Part shown: positions 41,063 through 49,874 of the stretch, in pieces
How the letters are laid out: every line of letters begins with the position of its first letter
How positions within the stretch are numbered: the first letter of the stretch is position 1
Origin: Paenibacillus_G elgii_A
Lineage (GTDB): Bacteria; Bacillota; Bacilli; Paenibacillales; NBRC-103111
Assembly: GCA_042219835.1 (NCBI GenBank)
Contig: JBHJMN010000012.1
Location: 1-64,000, forward strand
Length of the DNA: 64,000 nt
Reading direction: 5' to 3'
Translations under genes and position numbers: made by a program
Notes under the pieces: model-generated
What the model was told of the DNA's origin: nothing
Databases searched by the model: none
The model's input: the letters and a program-made list of their open reading frames with translations, nothing else

Positions 41063-41974
41063 TTAACGGTACCCGGTGACATCCGCCGGTTTGCCTGCAT
41101 CCTGCACCTCGACGATATACCGCCAGCAATCCGGCCGGGACCCGTCAAGATCATGGAACCCGTACACTCGCGCAAGCTGGCCGCTCGACAAGGACTGGCC
41201 GTTCCACCGGGAAACCTTCGGGTCGGCAGCCAGCGCGGCAATGGCCCGGCCTACAAATCGCGGCGTTTCCGAGATCATGAAATGAGGCTCTTTCGAAGCG
41301 GCGTCGCGCCAGTTCTCTTCGTTCACCCCGAAATGCTCCAGCATGATTTCAGAGCGCATCCAACCGGGAGTCACTGCCACCGCCGTACATTGATGTGGCG
41401 CAAGTTCATGGGCCAATGACCGGGCCATGCGAATGGCGGATGTTTTGGCCAAGTCGTAAAACAGCGACAGCCGGTAATTTTGACGGTTGTATTCCTCCGT
41501 ACCGTCGGTGATCTCAACGACCAGTCCGTTGCCGCTGCGGATTAATAAGGGAAGCGCGAAATGGCTCGTAATGATATGCGTATCGACCGCCAGCCGCACC
41601 ATGCGAAGCCCTCCTTCGAGGGAATGCTCCCAAACGGGCACGTTCCATTGCATCAAGTACTCGGAGCCCCAAATGTCGTTGACCAGGATGTCCAGCCGCC
41701 CCTGCTCTTGTTCTATGCGCGAGACCAGATCCCGTACCTGGTCCGGTTCGAGATGGTCCACTTGAACCGCGATCCCTTTGCCGCCCGCGCGATTGACAAG
41801 CTCGGCCGTCTCTTCGATCGTCTCGGGCCGGTTATACTCGGAGCGTTTCGCCCGGGTCGTCCGGCCAGTGACATAAACCGTGGCTCCGGACGCTCCCAAT
41901 TCAATTGCGATGCCTCGACCCGCGCCGCGCGTGGCGCCGGCAACCAAAGCCACCTTTCCATGCAAAGACTTCAT
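41063..41974 (-). CDS. SDR-family oxidoreductase
   Basis: A 303-residue short-chain dehydrogenase. The cofactor site is GATRGAGRGIA near the N terminus (residues about 13-23), the next elements are DILVNDIWG, and the catalytic-type YDLAKTSAIRMARSLA with Tyr and Lys. It probably uses NADP(H), judging by the basic residues after the second strand, with unknown substrate. The ATG at 41974 follows AAGGAGG. It is the first host gene beyond the prophage. Confidence 0.85.
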   Translation of the reverse strand: MKSLHGKVALVAGATRGAGRGIAIELGASGATVYVTGRTTRAKRSEYNRPETIEETAELVNRAGGKGIAVQVDHLEPDQVRDLVSRIEQEQGRLDILVNDIWGSEYLMQWNVPVWEHSLEGGLRMVRLAVDTHIITSHFALPLLIRSGNGLVVEITDGTEEYNRQNYRLSLFYDLAKTSAIRMARSLAHELAPHQCTAVAVTPGWMRSEIMLEHFGVNEENWRDAASKEPHFMISETPRFVGRAIAALAADPKVSRWNGQSLSSGQLARVYGFHDLDGSRPDCWRYIVEVQDAGKPADVTGYR

Positions 41975-42082
41975 CGATGATTCCTCCTTGGTCGTTGAAT
42001 ACTCCCTCATTGTAAACAAGCAAACCTGTCATCATACGTCATATTTAAAACTCTCCCGCCATCAATAATTTGCGGAGCTCAC

Positions 42083-42140
42083 TAAAAAAGAAACGGCACA
42101 AAGCGTCAAGACTTCTCGCATCTTGATGTTTTTGTGCCGT
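42083..42140 (-). terminator. Rho-independent terminator of ileS
   Basis: A long hairpin with ACGGCACAAA/TTTGTGCCGT outer arms and a TCAAGA/TCTTGA inner stem, followed in the minus direction by TTTCTTTTTT. It lies about 30 bases beyond the ileS stop. Confidence 0.9.
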
Positions 42141-42169
42141 ATATGTCCCCTCTGCTCAAAGCAGCGGGA

Positions 42170-45100
42170 TTATTCAATACGCAAACCGATCGTCCGCTCC
42201 CCTAACGAAACGGACTCCATCCCTGTTTCCTTGGCATACCGGACGCCGGACAGCAGCACATTGTCCCGCAGCACATGATCGAACCGCTCCAGCGCTACCT
42301 TCAACTGCGGATCGACGTCGAGCACGAGCGCGACGCGCTTTTCGATCGGCAGCTCCAGCTTTTTGCGGTAATCCTGCACGGCGCGGACGACCTCCCGGAC
42401 AAGTCCTTCCTGCTCCAGCTCCTCGGTGATCGCCGTATTTAAAGCAACGGTGATTCCGTAGCCGGACGCGGAAGCAAAGCCGGTTTTGGCTTGTTTGTCC
42501 ACGAGCAGCTCGTCGAGCGTAAGATGAAGCGTTTCTCCGTCGACCGCCACATCCAGGAAGCCCGCGGTGACGGCCTGCTTCGCTTCCGCGGCGGACAGCT
42601 GCTTCAGATGGCCCTGCACCGGACCGACGAATTTGCCGTATTTTTTGCCTGCCACTTTCAGGTTCAGCTTCAAGCTGAAGTCCACGAACCCGCTGTCGCT
42701 TTGCTCGATGCGGATGTCTTTGACGTTGATCTCCTCTTTGACAATATCCGCGTACCGGCTCAGCTCGAAGTCCCGGTCCAGCGAAACGATCAGCTCCGCC
42801 AGCGGCTGGCGGGTTTTGATCCCGGTTTCGTTCCGGACGCTGCGCGCCAGCTCGACGATTTGCCGCGCGGTTTCCATATCCCGCTCGAGCGTAGGGTCCA
42901 CTGCGGAATCGTTCGCCTTCGGGTAATCCGCGAGATGAACGCTTCCCTCGCCGCCAAGATTGCCGTAGATATCTTCGGCGATGAGCGGCGCATAGGGCGC
43001 GATCATGGCGGCAACCGTCAAGAGCGCTTCGCGGAGCGTCTGGTACGCGGACACTTTATCCTCGGTCATGCCGCTGGCCCAGAAACGGTCGCGGGAGCGG
43101 CGGATATACCAGTTGCTCAGCTCATCGACAAACGCCTCGATCTGCTTCGCCGGATTCAGGAAGTCGTTGTCGTCCAGCCCCTTCACGACCTGACGCAAGG
43201 TGCTGTTTAGCCGCGATAAAATCCAGCGGTCCAGCTCGTTCGCGGAAGTCCGCGTCGGGTGCTCCTCCGGCTTATAGCCGTCGATCGCCGCATACAGCGC
43301 ATAAAACGCATGCGCGTTATGGAGCGTGTCGATCACCTTCGATTTCGCTTCGGCGACGATTTGCTTGGAGAACCGCTTGCTGTTCCACGGCGCGCTGTCG
43401 GCCAGCAGCGCCCAACGGAACGCGTCGGTGCCGAACTCCTCGATGATTTCCCAAGGATCGATGCCGTTGCCCTTGCTCTTGGACATCTTCTGCCCGTTCT
43501 CGTCCAGCACGTGTCCGGTCGAAATGACGGCTTTGTAAGGCGACTGCCCGTTGTATAGCGTCGAGACGGCCAGCAGGCTGAAGAACCAGCCCCGCGTCTG
43601 ATCGATCCCTTCGCAGATCATATCCGCCGGGTACTGCTCGCGGAACAACTGCTCGTCGCCGAACGGGTAATGGTGCTGCGCGAACGGCATCGAGCCGCTG
43701 TCGAACCAGACGTCAATCACTTCCGGCGTTCTTTCCATCGTGCCGCCGCAGGCGCAGCGCAGCTTCACTTCGTCAACGTACGGCTTGTGCAGCTCCAAGC
43801 TCTCGTCAAGCGGCTGAATCGCCCGCTCCCGCAGCGCTTTCCGGCTTCCCGGCGCATACTCTTCTCCACAATCCCCGCACACCCAGACGTTCAGCGGCGT
43901 CCCCCAATAGCGGTTGCGGCTGATGTTCCAATCGACGAGCTCTTCGAGAAACTTGCCGAAGCGCCCTTCGCGGAGGTGGGAAGGATACCAGTTGATGTTG
44001 CGGTTGTTCTCGATCAATTGGTCCTTGACCGCCGTCGTCCGGATGAACCAGCTTTCCATCGCATAATACAGCAGCGGCGATTTGCAGCGCCAGCAGAACG
44101 GGTAGCTGTGCTCGTAGCGCTCTTTGGAAGACAGCAGGCCGCGCTCGGACAAGCTTTTCACGATATCGACGTCGCAATCTTTGACGAAGCGTCCGGCAAA
44201 TTCCGTCACCTGCTCGGTGTAGCGTCCGGCAAGATTCACAAGGTTGACGTAATCCAACCCGTGCTTGCGGGTCGTACGGTAGTCGTCGTCTCCGTGCGCG
44301 GGAGCCGTATGGACGATACCGGTCCCGCTCGTATCGCTCACGTAGTCCGCGTCGACGACGATATGCCCTTTGTCCGGACGAATATAGCCGAAAGGCGGCT
44401 CGTAAGGGGTGCCGACGAACTCCGATCCTTTATGCACCGACACGATTTCATAGTCCGCCTTAAACACGTTCTCGGCGAGCTTCTCCGCGACGATATATAC
44501 TTCGCCGTTATACTTTACCTTCGCATAGTCGATATCTTTATTCACGACAAGCGCCACGTTGGACGGCAGCGTCCACGGGGTAGTCGTCCAGGCGAGGAAG
44601 ATTTCGTTCCCGCGCTTGCTTTTGAATTTTACGGTTGCGCTCAAGTCCTTGACATCTTCATAGCCTTGCGCCACTTCGTGGGAGCTGAGCGTCGTTTGAC
44701 AATCCGGACAGTACGGGCTGACCCGGTGGCCTTTATACAGCAGCCCTTTACCGTGGATTACGGACAAAAGGTGCCAGACGCTCTCGATATAGTCGTTGGT
44801 CAGCGTCACATACGGATGGTCCATATCCGTCCAATACGCAATCGCCTCGGTCAGCTCCCGCCACTGCTTCTCGTATTCGAACACGCTGTTTTTGCATTGT
44901 TCCACAAATTCGGCCACGCCGTATTTCTCGATCTCCTGCTTGCCCGAGATGCCAAGCTGCTTCTCGACGCCCAGCTCGACCGGGAGACCGTGCGTGTCCC
45001 AGCCGGCTTTGCGGACAACGCGATAGCCGGACATCGTTTTGTAGCGGCAGATGAAATCTTTCACGACGCGCCCGAGTACATGCCCGATATGCGGCGAGCC

Positions 45101-45259
45101 GTTGGCTGTCGGCGGCCCTTCGTAGAATACGAAATTCGGCCGTCCGGTCCGGTTTTCGATCGATTTGCGGTGCGTTTCGTCCCGCTTCCACTGCTCCAGC
45201 ACGCGAAGCTCGCGGACTCTCGCTTTTTCTTTCACGTCGACTTTTCTCACAGGTCTCAT
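42170..45259 (-). CDS. ileS: Isoleucyl-tRNA synthetase, long (type 2) form
   Basis: The 1,029-residue enzyme charges tRNA-Ile. The ATP site motifs are PHIGH (residues 56-60) and KMSKSKGN (about 591-598). AGWDTHGLPVE and the inserted editing domain are present, and the C-terminal part includes VRAVQDYRKKLELPIEKRVA. The length and these sequences fit the eukaryote-like IleRS2 type rather than the shorter IleRS1, a type linked to low mupirocin sensitivity. A T-box leader lies upstream and a terminator downstream, so it is a single-gene unit. Confidence 0.9.
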   Translation of the reverse strand: MRPVRKVDVKEKARVRELRVLEQWKRDETHRKSIENRTGRPNFVFYEGPPTANGSPHIGHVLGRVVKDFICRYKTMSGYRVVRKAGWDTHGLPVELGVEKQLGISGKQEIEKYGVAEFVEQCKNSVFEYEKQWRELTEAIAYWTDMDHPYVTLTNDYIESVWHLLSVIHGKGLLYKGHRVSPYCPDCQTTLSSHEVAQGYEDVKDLSATVKFKSKRGNEIFLAWTTTPWTLPSNVALVVNKDIDYAKVKYNGEVYIVAEKLAENVFKADYEIVSVHKGSEFVGTPYEPPFGYIRPDKGHIVVDADYVSDTSGTGIVHTAPAHGDDDYRTTRKHGLDYVNLVNLAGRYTEQVTEFAGRFVKDCDVDIVKSLSERGLLSSKERYEHSYPFCWRCKSPLLYYAMESWFIRTTAVKDQLIENNRNINWYPSHLREGRFGKFLEELVDWNISRNRYWGTPLNVWVCGDCGEEYAPGSRKALRERAIQPLDESLELHKPYVDEVKLRCACGGTMERTPEVIDVWFDSGSMPFAQHHYPFGDEQLFREQYPADMICEGIDQTRGWFFSLLAVSTLYNGQSPYKAVISTGHVLDENGQKMSKSKGNGIDPWEIIEEFGTDAFRWALLADSAPWNSKRFSKQIVAEAKSKVIDTLHNAHAFYALYAAIDGYKPEEHPTRTSANELDRWILSRLNSTLRQVVKGLDDNDFLNPAKQIEAFVDELSNWYIRRSRDRFWASGMTEDKVSAYQTLREALLTVAAMIAPYAPLIAEDIYGNLGGEGSVHLADYPKANDSAVDPTLERDMETARQIVELARSVRNETGIKTRQPLAELIVSLDRDFELSRYADIVKEEINVKDIRIEQSDSGFVDFSLKLNLKVAGKKYGKFVGPVQGHLKQLSAAEAKQAVTAGFLDVAVDGETLHLTLDELLVDKQAKTGFASASGYGITVALNTAITEELEQEGLVREVVRAVQDYRKKLELPIEKRVALVLDVDPQLKVALERFDHVLRDNVLLSGVRYAKETGMESVSLGERTIGLRIE

Positions 45260-45278
45260 CCTTTCTTCTTGAAAAACA

Positions 45279-45562
45279 AAAAATCCCGCCCCGTAAGGGA
45301 CGAGATTCGTTCTCGCGCTACCACCCTTGTTCCGCAGCGATCATCATGAAACATGATCCCGCGGCACCTCTACGACGTACCATCATACGCGTCCCTTATA
45401 ACGGCGGGACCCCGGGGCTGCTTACTGAAGCTTCAGCATTCCTTCTCGGAGAGGATGTTCGGCTAATTCTTGAACGTTGGCTTTCAGCACAAGGCCAACT
45501 CTCTGGGGAACAAGGGATTAGCGTACTCGTTCTCGTCAATGAATTTAACAGGCGATTCAATT
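45279..45562 (-). promoter_or_regulatory. T-box riboswitch leader of ileS
   Basis: In the minus direction the leader has the T-box sequence AACAAGGGTGGTAGCGCG (45315-45334 region), an antiterminator/terminator region ending in a CCC/GGG stem with a T-run (45279-45305), and a long stem I. Within stem I, an AGTA turn and a specifier codon ATC (45456-45454) after CGAAC identify isoleucine. Uncharged tRNA-Ile would stabilise the antiterminator and allow ileS expression. Confidence 0.9.
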
Positions 45563-45568
45563 ACTACA

Positions 45569-45597
45569 GTTGTACACCAGTTTCGACCAAATGTCAA
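45569..45597 (-). promoter_or_regulatory. Promoter of the ileS T-box transcript
   Basis: TTGACA (45597-45592), a 17-base spacer, then TACAAC (45574-45569). The -35 box is perfect, the -10 box matches four of six. Confidence 0.65.
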
Positions 45598-45649
45598 CGG
45601 CGCTAATCGCGCGGCGCAACCAATGGATCAATTCTTTCGTCATGCCCTG

Positions 45650-46948
45650 TTACCGCCAATCGGCCAAATGCGCCATTACCTGCCGAGCCGCTTCCTTTTC
45701 CTTCTTCAGCACGGCTTCCTGCTCGGCCTTATCCAGCAATCGGAGAATTTCACCGCGATCCGGTTCGTCCTCCGGTACTTTCCCTTTCGCGAACAGCTCC
45801 CCGAGTGCGGACAGCACCGTCTGCCGCATGGCCTCAGGCCCGTCCAGCCAGCGGCAGACGTCCTCCCAATGCGGCGCGGATGCCGCGAACAGCGAGTCCC
45901 AGCCTCCGAATGGAAACGAAACGCGGGGCTCCATCCATCGAATGACGTCCCGGCTGTGGAAATACCACAGCAAGCGGTTGGCGCTGTAGCCGTCGATTTT
46001 GCTATGATGCGCCCACTGGGCCAATACCCGCTCCAGCCCTTCGCGCTCCGGCAGGCAGGATGCAGACAAATACGCTCTGCTGTGGTTCGACACTTCAACC
46101 GGAGGCTGATCCGACCACAGCGAACGCACCCAATCCGCCGCCGCTTCGCCGACGGTTTCCCCTATATAGCCAAGCACACGATCCCGGTTAACCGGGTGCG
46201 TCTCCCGCTCAAGTCTGGACAGCCATGCGTCCAGCACGTCGGCGGGCTCGTAGCGTGCAAGTGCTTCGCGCACTCCCTCATTCTTCGCTTCGTGGAACGT
46301 AATATAGTCGAGAAGAAGCGGCAGCTCCTTCGCCGCCTCTTCCAGCGTAAGCGTCAAATAGCGATCAAGCCAAGCTTTCCATGCCTTCGCTTCCGGCCCC
46401 TCGACATCCAGACCGTCCGGACCGCAGAACGGCTCGTACTCCCACTCCTCGGCGCCGATGAAAGCCAGTTCCGTTACCCGCTCCACAAATTCAGTGAATG
46501 AGGGAGCGAGCCGCTGAAACTCGACCGTCTCATGTCCCCAGCTGACGACCGGCGGATCGTCCGGATCGCCTTCAAGATCGAGCAGCACATAGTCCCCGTT
46601 ATCGGCGACATGCAAAACAAGATAACGTTTCTCCTCCTCCAGCTCGTCATCGCCGAAATACGGCCATCCGAACGCATCGAGACTCCACCCCAGCTCTCCG
46701 GACGATGCAAAAGGGGACCACGTCTCCTTGTCGAAATACCAGTAAATCGCAACTTTTCCGGCTCCTTCGGTAATGATCCGGCGCACGGCCGACGGCAGCC
46801 CGATTCCGAGGCGCGTCTCCGTTTCCCGCACGTGTTCCTCGTCCGCTTCCGGCTCCACACCCCGTTCGCACACCGTGGCGCCCTGCGCTTCAAGGCGCTT
46901 CAGCAGCGAGTCCCAGCGCCCGATCCATCCTTTGACTCTCTCTCTCAT
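45650..46948 (-). CDS. SMI1/KNR4-family protein
   Basis: A 432-residue protein. The first 150 residues are an SMI1/KNR4 (SUKH) domain: RETETRLGIGLPSAVRRIIT, then an aromatic WYFDKETWSPFA strand region and LVLHVADNGDYVLLDLEGD. The rest is helical and HEAT-like. SUKH proteins are common immunity proteins against polymorphic toxins, but also occur as general regulators. The gene overlaps the ankyrin gene by four bases, so the two are made together. No toxin gene is visible nearby. Confidence 0.8.
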   Translation of the reverse strand: MRERVKGWIGRWDSLLKRLEAQGATVCERGVEPEADEEHVRETETRLGIGLPSAVRRIITEGAGKVAIYWYFDKETWSPFASSGELGWSLDAFGWPYFGDDELEEEKRYLVLHVADNGDYVLLDLEGDPDDPPVVSWGHETVEFQRLAPSFTEFVERVTELAFIGAEEWEYEPFCGPDGLDVEGPEAKAWKAWLDRYLTLTLEEAAKELPLLLDYITFHEAKNEGVREALARYEPADVLDAWLSRLERETHPVNRDRVLGYIGETVGEAAADWVRSLWSDQPPVEVSNHSRAYLSASCLPEREGLERVLAQWAHHSKIDGYSANRLLWYFHSRDVIRWMEPRVSFPFGGWDSLFAASAPHWEDVCRWLDGPEAMRQTVLSALGELFAKGKVPEDEPDRGEILRLLDKAEQEAVLKKEKEAARQVMAHLADWR

Positions 46949-47658
46949 GCTTCTGCTTTCTCCTCTAGGTAATTTTCAATTTGCGGAAATCGCTTCAGCA
47001 TAGTACGGATCAACGCGATGTACTGCCGCTCGTCATCGTCCTCTCCCTCGTGTTCCAGCCAGTAGTCCCCGTCTGCGAGGTCGCATACTTCGTAAGCCGT
47101 CGCTTCTTGGCACTCCGGGTGCCGTAGAATCGCCTCGATCGGCTCCAAGTCGTCATCCCAGTTATAATCCAGCACGTAAGCGTGCAGAAGCTCCGGCGTA
47201 TTCAACAGATGCAGCCGGGCCATACGCTCCTCTGTCTCAGTATAGAGCAGAGTATCGACAATTTCGCGTTCCGCCTCCGTCAGCGTTAACCGGACGGCCC
47301 CTTTCGTACCCAGCAAAAGATCGGCAATTTCCGGATGATGTCTCGCCTTAAACCAAGGTGTATGCGCAATGCCCTCCGGATGGTCCAGTTCGATGCCATG
47401 CGCGAGCAGCAGCTCCACCGCCTGCTTATTGCCGAATTTGATCGCTTTTTCCAGCACCGTTAAGCCGAGCTTGTCTTCCAGCTGCGGGTCGGCTCCCTTG
47501 GTGAGCAAAAACGTAAACATCTCCATCGGCGCTTTTTGCGTAATGACGTAGTGCAGCGGAGTGCGGCCGGACTTGTCCTGTCCGTTCACATCGTCTGCTA
47601 ACGCTGCGGCTTCGAGCGCCTCCATCGACCGGTTTTTGATCGCTTCAAAAAGTAGCAT
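46945..47658 (-). CDS. Ankyrin-repeat protein
   Basis: The 237-residue protein has two to three ankyrin repeats at residues about 20-110 (KSGRTPLHYVITQKAPMEMF, GADPQLEDKLGLTVLEKAI, NKQAVELLLAHGIELD) followed by an acidic helical C terminus. Ankyrin repeats mediate protein binding. It is translationally coupled to the SMI1/KNR4 gene; both families are typical of toxin immunity or partner proteins. The ATG has AAGGGGG in front. Confidence 0.85.
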   Translation of the reverse strand: MLLFEAIKNRSMEALEAAALADDVNGQDKSGRTPLHYVITQKAPMEMFTFLLTKGADPQLEDKLGLTVLEKAIKFGNKQAVELLLAHGIELDHPEGIAHTPWFKARHHPEIADLLLGTKGAVRLTLTEAEREIVDTLLYTETEERMARLHLLNTPELLHAYVLDYNWDDDLEPIEAILRHPECQEATAYEVCDLADGDYWLEHEGEDDDERQYIALIRTMLKRFPQIENYLEEKAEA

Positions 47659-47675
47659 AATATCCCCCTTATTAC

Positions 47676-48659
47676 TTAATTGCTCCGGATTTCCAGAACC
47701 GGTTCGCCTTTCAGAAAGTTTTCAAAGTAGCTTTTCGCCACTTTGGGGATAAGCTCGGATAATGACGCATGCTCCGCAGGGTTGTTGGCGAGAAAAGCGA
47801 AATTTCGCAGAATCGCCCAGACGAAAAACAGGTCCAGGCTGTTCGCATCGATCTCCCGCAGCTGACGTTCCTCCCGGTAGGCGGACAAAAATTCGCGCCG
47901 GTTCTCCGGCGAAAGATGCAAAAACGTCTCGGCCACGTCAAACAGGTAAAAGCCGTAGCCGCACGAAGAAAAGTCGATCGGCCTCGGACTGCCCTGATCG
48001 AAAACGTAATTGCTTTCGTGCAGGTCCGAGTGAATCAGTCCCCAAGCAGACTTAGCCACCGTTTGCCGCCGCAGCCCGGCGGCGATTTTATGCGCGGCCC
48101 GTTCGAGGCAAGCATACGCTTCATCCGAAATGACGTTCAGCTCCAGCAGCCGCTTTAACGGACCGGGCAGCGACAATACGTTGTCCATATCGTACGCCGG
48201 GCGGGTGAACCCTGCAGGAGCGCTCCACTCCATCGCATGCCGATGAAGCGCGGCCATGAGCTGCGCCAGGCTTCGAGCTTCTCCGGGTGTCGGCTCCCTG
48301 TCCAGAAGCTCGCCATTCACCCACTGATACAACGTGACGAGGATGCTTTCCCCGGATTTGTCGACGGTTACCTCTGTGGTCAGCCCGTTGTCCCGGCTTC
48401 TGACCGGAGAAGGCACCGTCAAGGTCGTATCCGCAGCTAACGCTTCGAGCCAAAGCAATTCCGACTCGACCGTCTTTTTGGAATGGTTTCCCTTTGTAGC
48501 ATAATGCAGCTTCATCAGATAGTTCAAGTTTTCCTGCTTCGTCTTCACCTGAAAGGTTACATTATCGCTCTTTCCCAAGTAAACAAGCCGCTCCCCATGA
48601 ACCGGGAATTGCTTTAACGCTTCCCTCGCGATACTTTCGTCGTCCCAATGGACACGCAT
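47676..48659 (-). CDS. Aminoglycoside phosphotransferase-like kinase
   Basis: A 327-residue kinase of the APH/choline kinase/homoserine kinase-II type. The catalytic Brenner motif is LIHSDLHESNYVFD and the metal-binding region is RPIDFSSCGYG, both after residue 210. The N-terminal lobe includes GKSDNVTFQVKT and ALAADTTLTVP. The true substrate (sugar, amino alcohol or antibiotic) cannot be read from sequence. The ATG at 48659 lies behind AGGAGGG. Confidence 0.8.
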   Translation of the reverse strand: MRVHWDDESIAREALKQFPVHGERLVYLGKSDNVTFQVKTKQENLNYLMKLHYATKGNHSKKTVESELLWLEALAADTTLTVPSPVRSRDNGLTTEVTVDKSGESILVTLYQWVNGELLDREPTPGEARSLAQLMAALHRHAMEWSAPAGFTRPAYDMDNVLSLPGPLKRLLELNVISDEAYACLERAAHKIAAGLRRQTVAKSAWGLIHSDLHESNYVFDQGSPRPIDFSSCGYGFYLFDVAETFLHLSPENRREFLSAYREERQLREIDANSLDLFFVWAILRNFAFLANNPAEHASLSELIPKVAKSYFENFLKGEPVLEIRSN

Positions 48660-48703
48660 AACGATCCCTCCTGCAAGCTTCCGTTGGTCTATCCTGCATC
48701 CTA

Positions 48704-48742
48704 CAAAAAAAGGAGGCCGGCTGCAGAACAACCGACGCTCCT
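48704..48742 (-). terminator. Terminator after the secreted protein gene
   Basis: AGGAG...CCGGC-type arms around TTCTGC form a hairpin followed by seven T in the minus direction, close to the stop of the gene ending at 48751. Confidence 0.8.
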
Positions 48743-48750
48743 CTATGGAC

Positions 48751-49308
48751 TTACTTCTCCGCTTTGGCCGCTGCCACTTCAGCTGCCGTTGGCACAGCGG
48801 CCAGCTCGAACGTCTGATTGCCGTTCACCTCGATGTTTTGGACCGCTCCCTTCGTATTCACCCAGCCTCTCGCAAGCAGCGAGGCTTTGCCCGAGTTGAC
48901 GGAGATTTTTCCCAGGTACACGCGATCTTTGCAATTGAGATGGTTGCCAAAGTTAATATGGTACAGCCCTGTGGCATAGCCTTTCAGCGTAAAAGGCTTG
49001 CCGGGGATGATCGTGGAGCCGATCTCCTGGTAGGACGTGCCTTCCGTCGTAAACTTGCCGCCGTCCTGTTGATAAAAGGACACCGTAATATCCGCGGGCG
49101 TGTTGCCGGCATTGGATAATTGGAACGAAAAATCCAGAGAGTGTTCCGCGCTGCAATAATTGTTCGTCGGAATTTGGAAGGCGATCTCTTCAAGCAGCGG
49201 CTGCTGCTGTCCCGCCGTTCGGGACGGTCCTTCCGCAATAGCGGGAGCCATGATCATCAGACTTAGCGCCATGGCAGGCAGTAATACTTTGTTGAGCTTG
49301 CTTTTCAT
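48751..49308 (-). CDS. Small secreted protein of unknown function
   Basis: The 185-residue product has a typical signal peptide (KSKLNKVLLPAMALSLMIMA, cleavage likely after residue 25), a β-rich domain with DFSFQLSNAGNTPADITVSF, two cysteines (NNYCSAEHS and NHLNCKDRVY) that could form a disulphide, and an Ala/Glu/Lys tail. It may sit in the envelope. The ATG at 49308 follows AAAGGAG. Confidence 0.7.
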   Translation of the reverse strand: MKSKLNKVLLPAMALSLMIMAPAIAEGPSRTAGQQQPLLEEIAFQIPTNNYCSAEHSLDFSFQLSNAGNTPADITVSFYQQDGGKFTTEGTSYQEIGSTIIPGKPFTLKGYATGLYHINFGNHLNCKDRVYLGKISVNSGKASLLARGWVNTKGAVQNIEVNGNQTFELAAVPTAAEVAAAKAEK

Positions 49309-49396
49309 TTGCCGTACTCCTTTTGTCAAGTCATTCCTCTCTACTGTAATGGAGCCCGCCCCGATTGTCCAGAGGGATTTCCAGCAGATGGGCAGC

Positions 49397-49440
49397 AAAA
49401 AAAGCCCCCGGCGCCCCGTGGGAGCTTAAGCCGAGGGCTT
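49397..49440 (-). terminator. Terminator of the heme monooxygenase gene
   Basis: Arms AAGCCC-CCGGC and GCCG-AGGGCTT form a strong GC hairpin followed by a run of T in the minus direction. Confidence 0.85.
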
Positions 49441-49477
49441 CGTTTCCGAATCGATAGAACGCACGGGAGCGGGCCCG

Positions 49478-49813
49478 TCACGCTTGCGCTTGCTGCCGAT
49501 ACGGCCCTTTGACCGTTTTCACTTCATAGTTTCCGTGGCTTGAGCTGAGGATATGCTCCGGCTTCGGCTTGCCTCTTGCTTGTCTGTGACCTTCGAGATG
49601 AACCTCGCTGGTTTCCCATTTCTTCCACGCTTCCTCGGACTCCCAACGAATCATCACAATGACCTCTTCGTCGCCTTTTCTAGCCTTCTTGACAAGGACG
49701 CTTAAATCGATAAAGCCTTCGGATTTTTCAATAGCGCCCTCTCCGCTGAAGCGCTGAACGACCAGATCTGAGGTTCCTTCTTTGACGATAATCGTTTTCA
49801 TTTCGATAAACAC
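49478..49813 (-). CDS. Heme-degrading monooxygenase (IsdG/HmoA family)
   Basis: A 111-residue antibiotic-biosynthesis-monooxygenase-fold protein. IsdG/Hmo-like features are the early KTIIVKEGTSDLVVQRF, SEGFIDLSVLVKK, the WESEEAWKKWETSEVHLEGH segment and KPEHIL. It would open the heme ring to release iron. A near-perfect Fur box overlaps its promoter, so it would be expressed under iron limitation. The GTG at 49813 is seven bases after GGGAG. Confidence 0.85.
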   Translation of the reverse strand: MFIEMKTIIVKEGTSDLVVQRFSGEGAIEKSEGFIDLSVLVKKARKGDEEVIVMIRWESEEAWKKWETSEVHLEGHRQARGKPKPEHILSSSHGNYEVKTVKGPYRQQAQA

Positions 49814-49845
49814 GAAATCACTCCCCTAGATAAACTTACCATTTT

Positions 49846-49874
49846 ATAATATTGATAAAGATTATCATTGTCAA
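49846..49874 (-). promoter_or_regulatory. Promoter of the heme monooxygenase gene
   Basis: TTGACA (49874-49869), 17-base spacer, TATTAT (49851-49846). Its spacer is a Fur box. It lies at the 3' end of the last gerB gene. Confidence 0.8.
49854..49872 (-). promoter_or_regulatory. Fur box
   Basis: On the minus strand the 19 bases read GACAATGATAATCTTTATC, 17 of 19 identical to the consensus GATAATGATAATCATTATC. The site occupies the promoter spacer, so bound Fur would block transcription when iron is plentiful. Confidence 0.85.

Noticed and set aside
43670..45349. Plus-strand open frame of 559 codons opposite ileS
   Set aside because: It is the antisense of the well-supported ileS; it has no ribosome site or known protein pattern and is explained by the codon bias of ileS.
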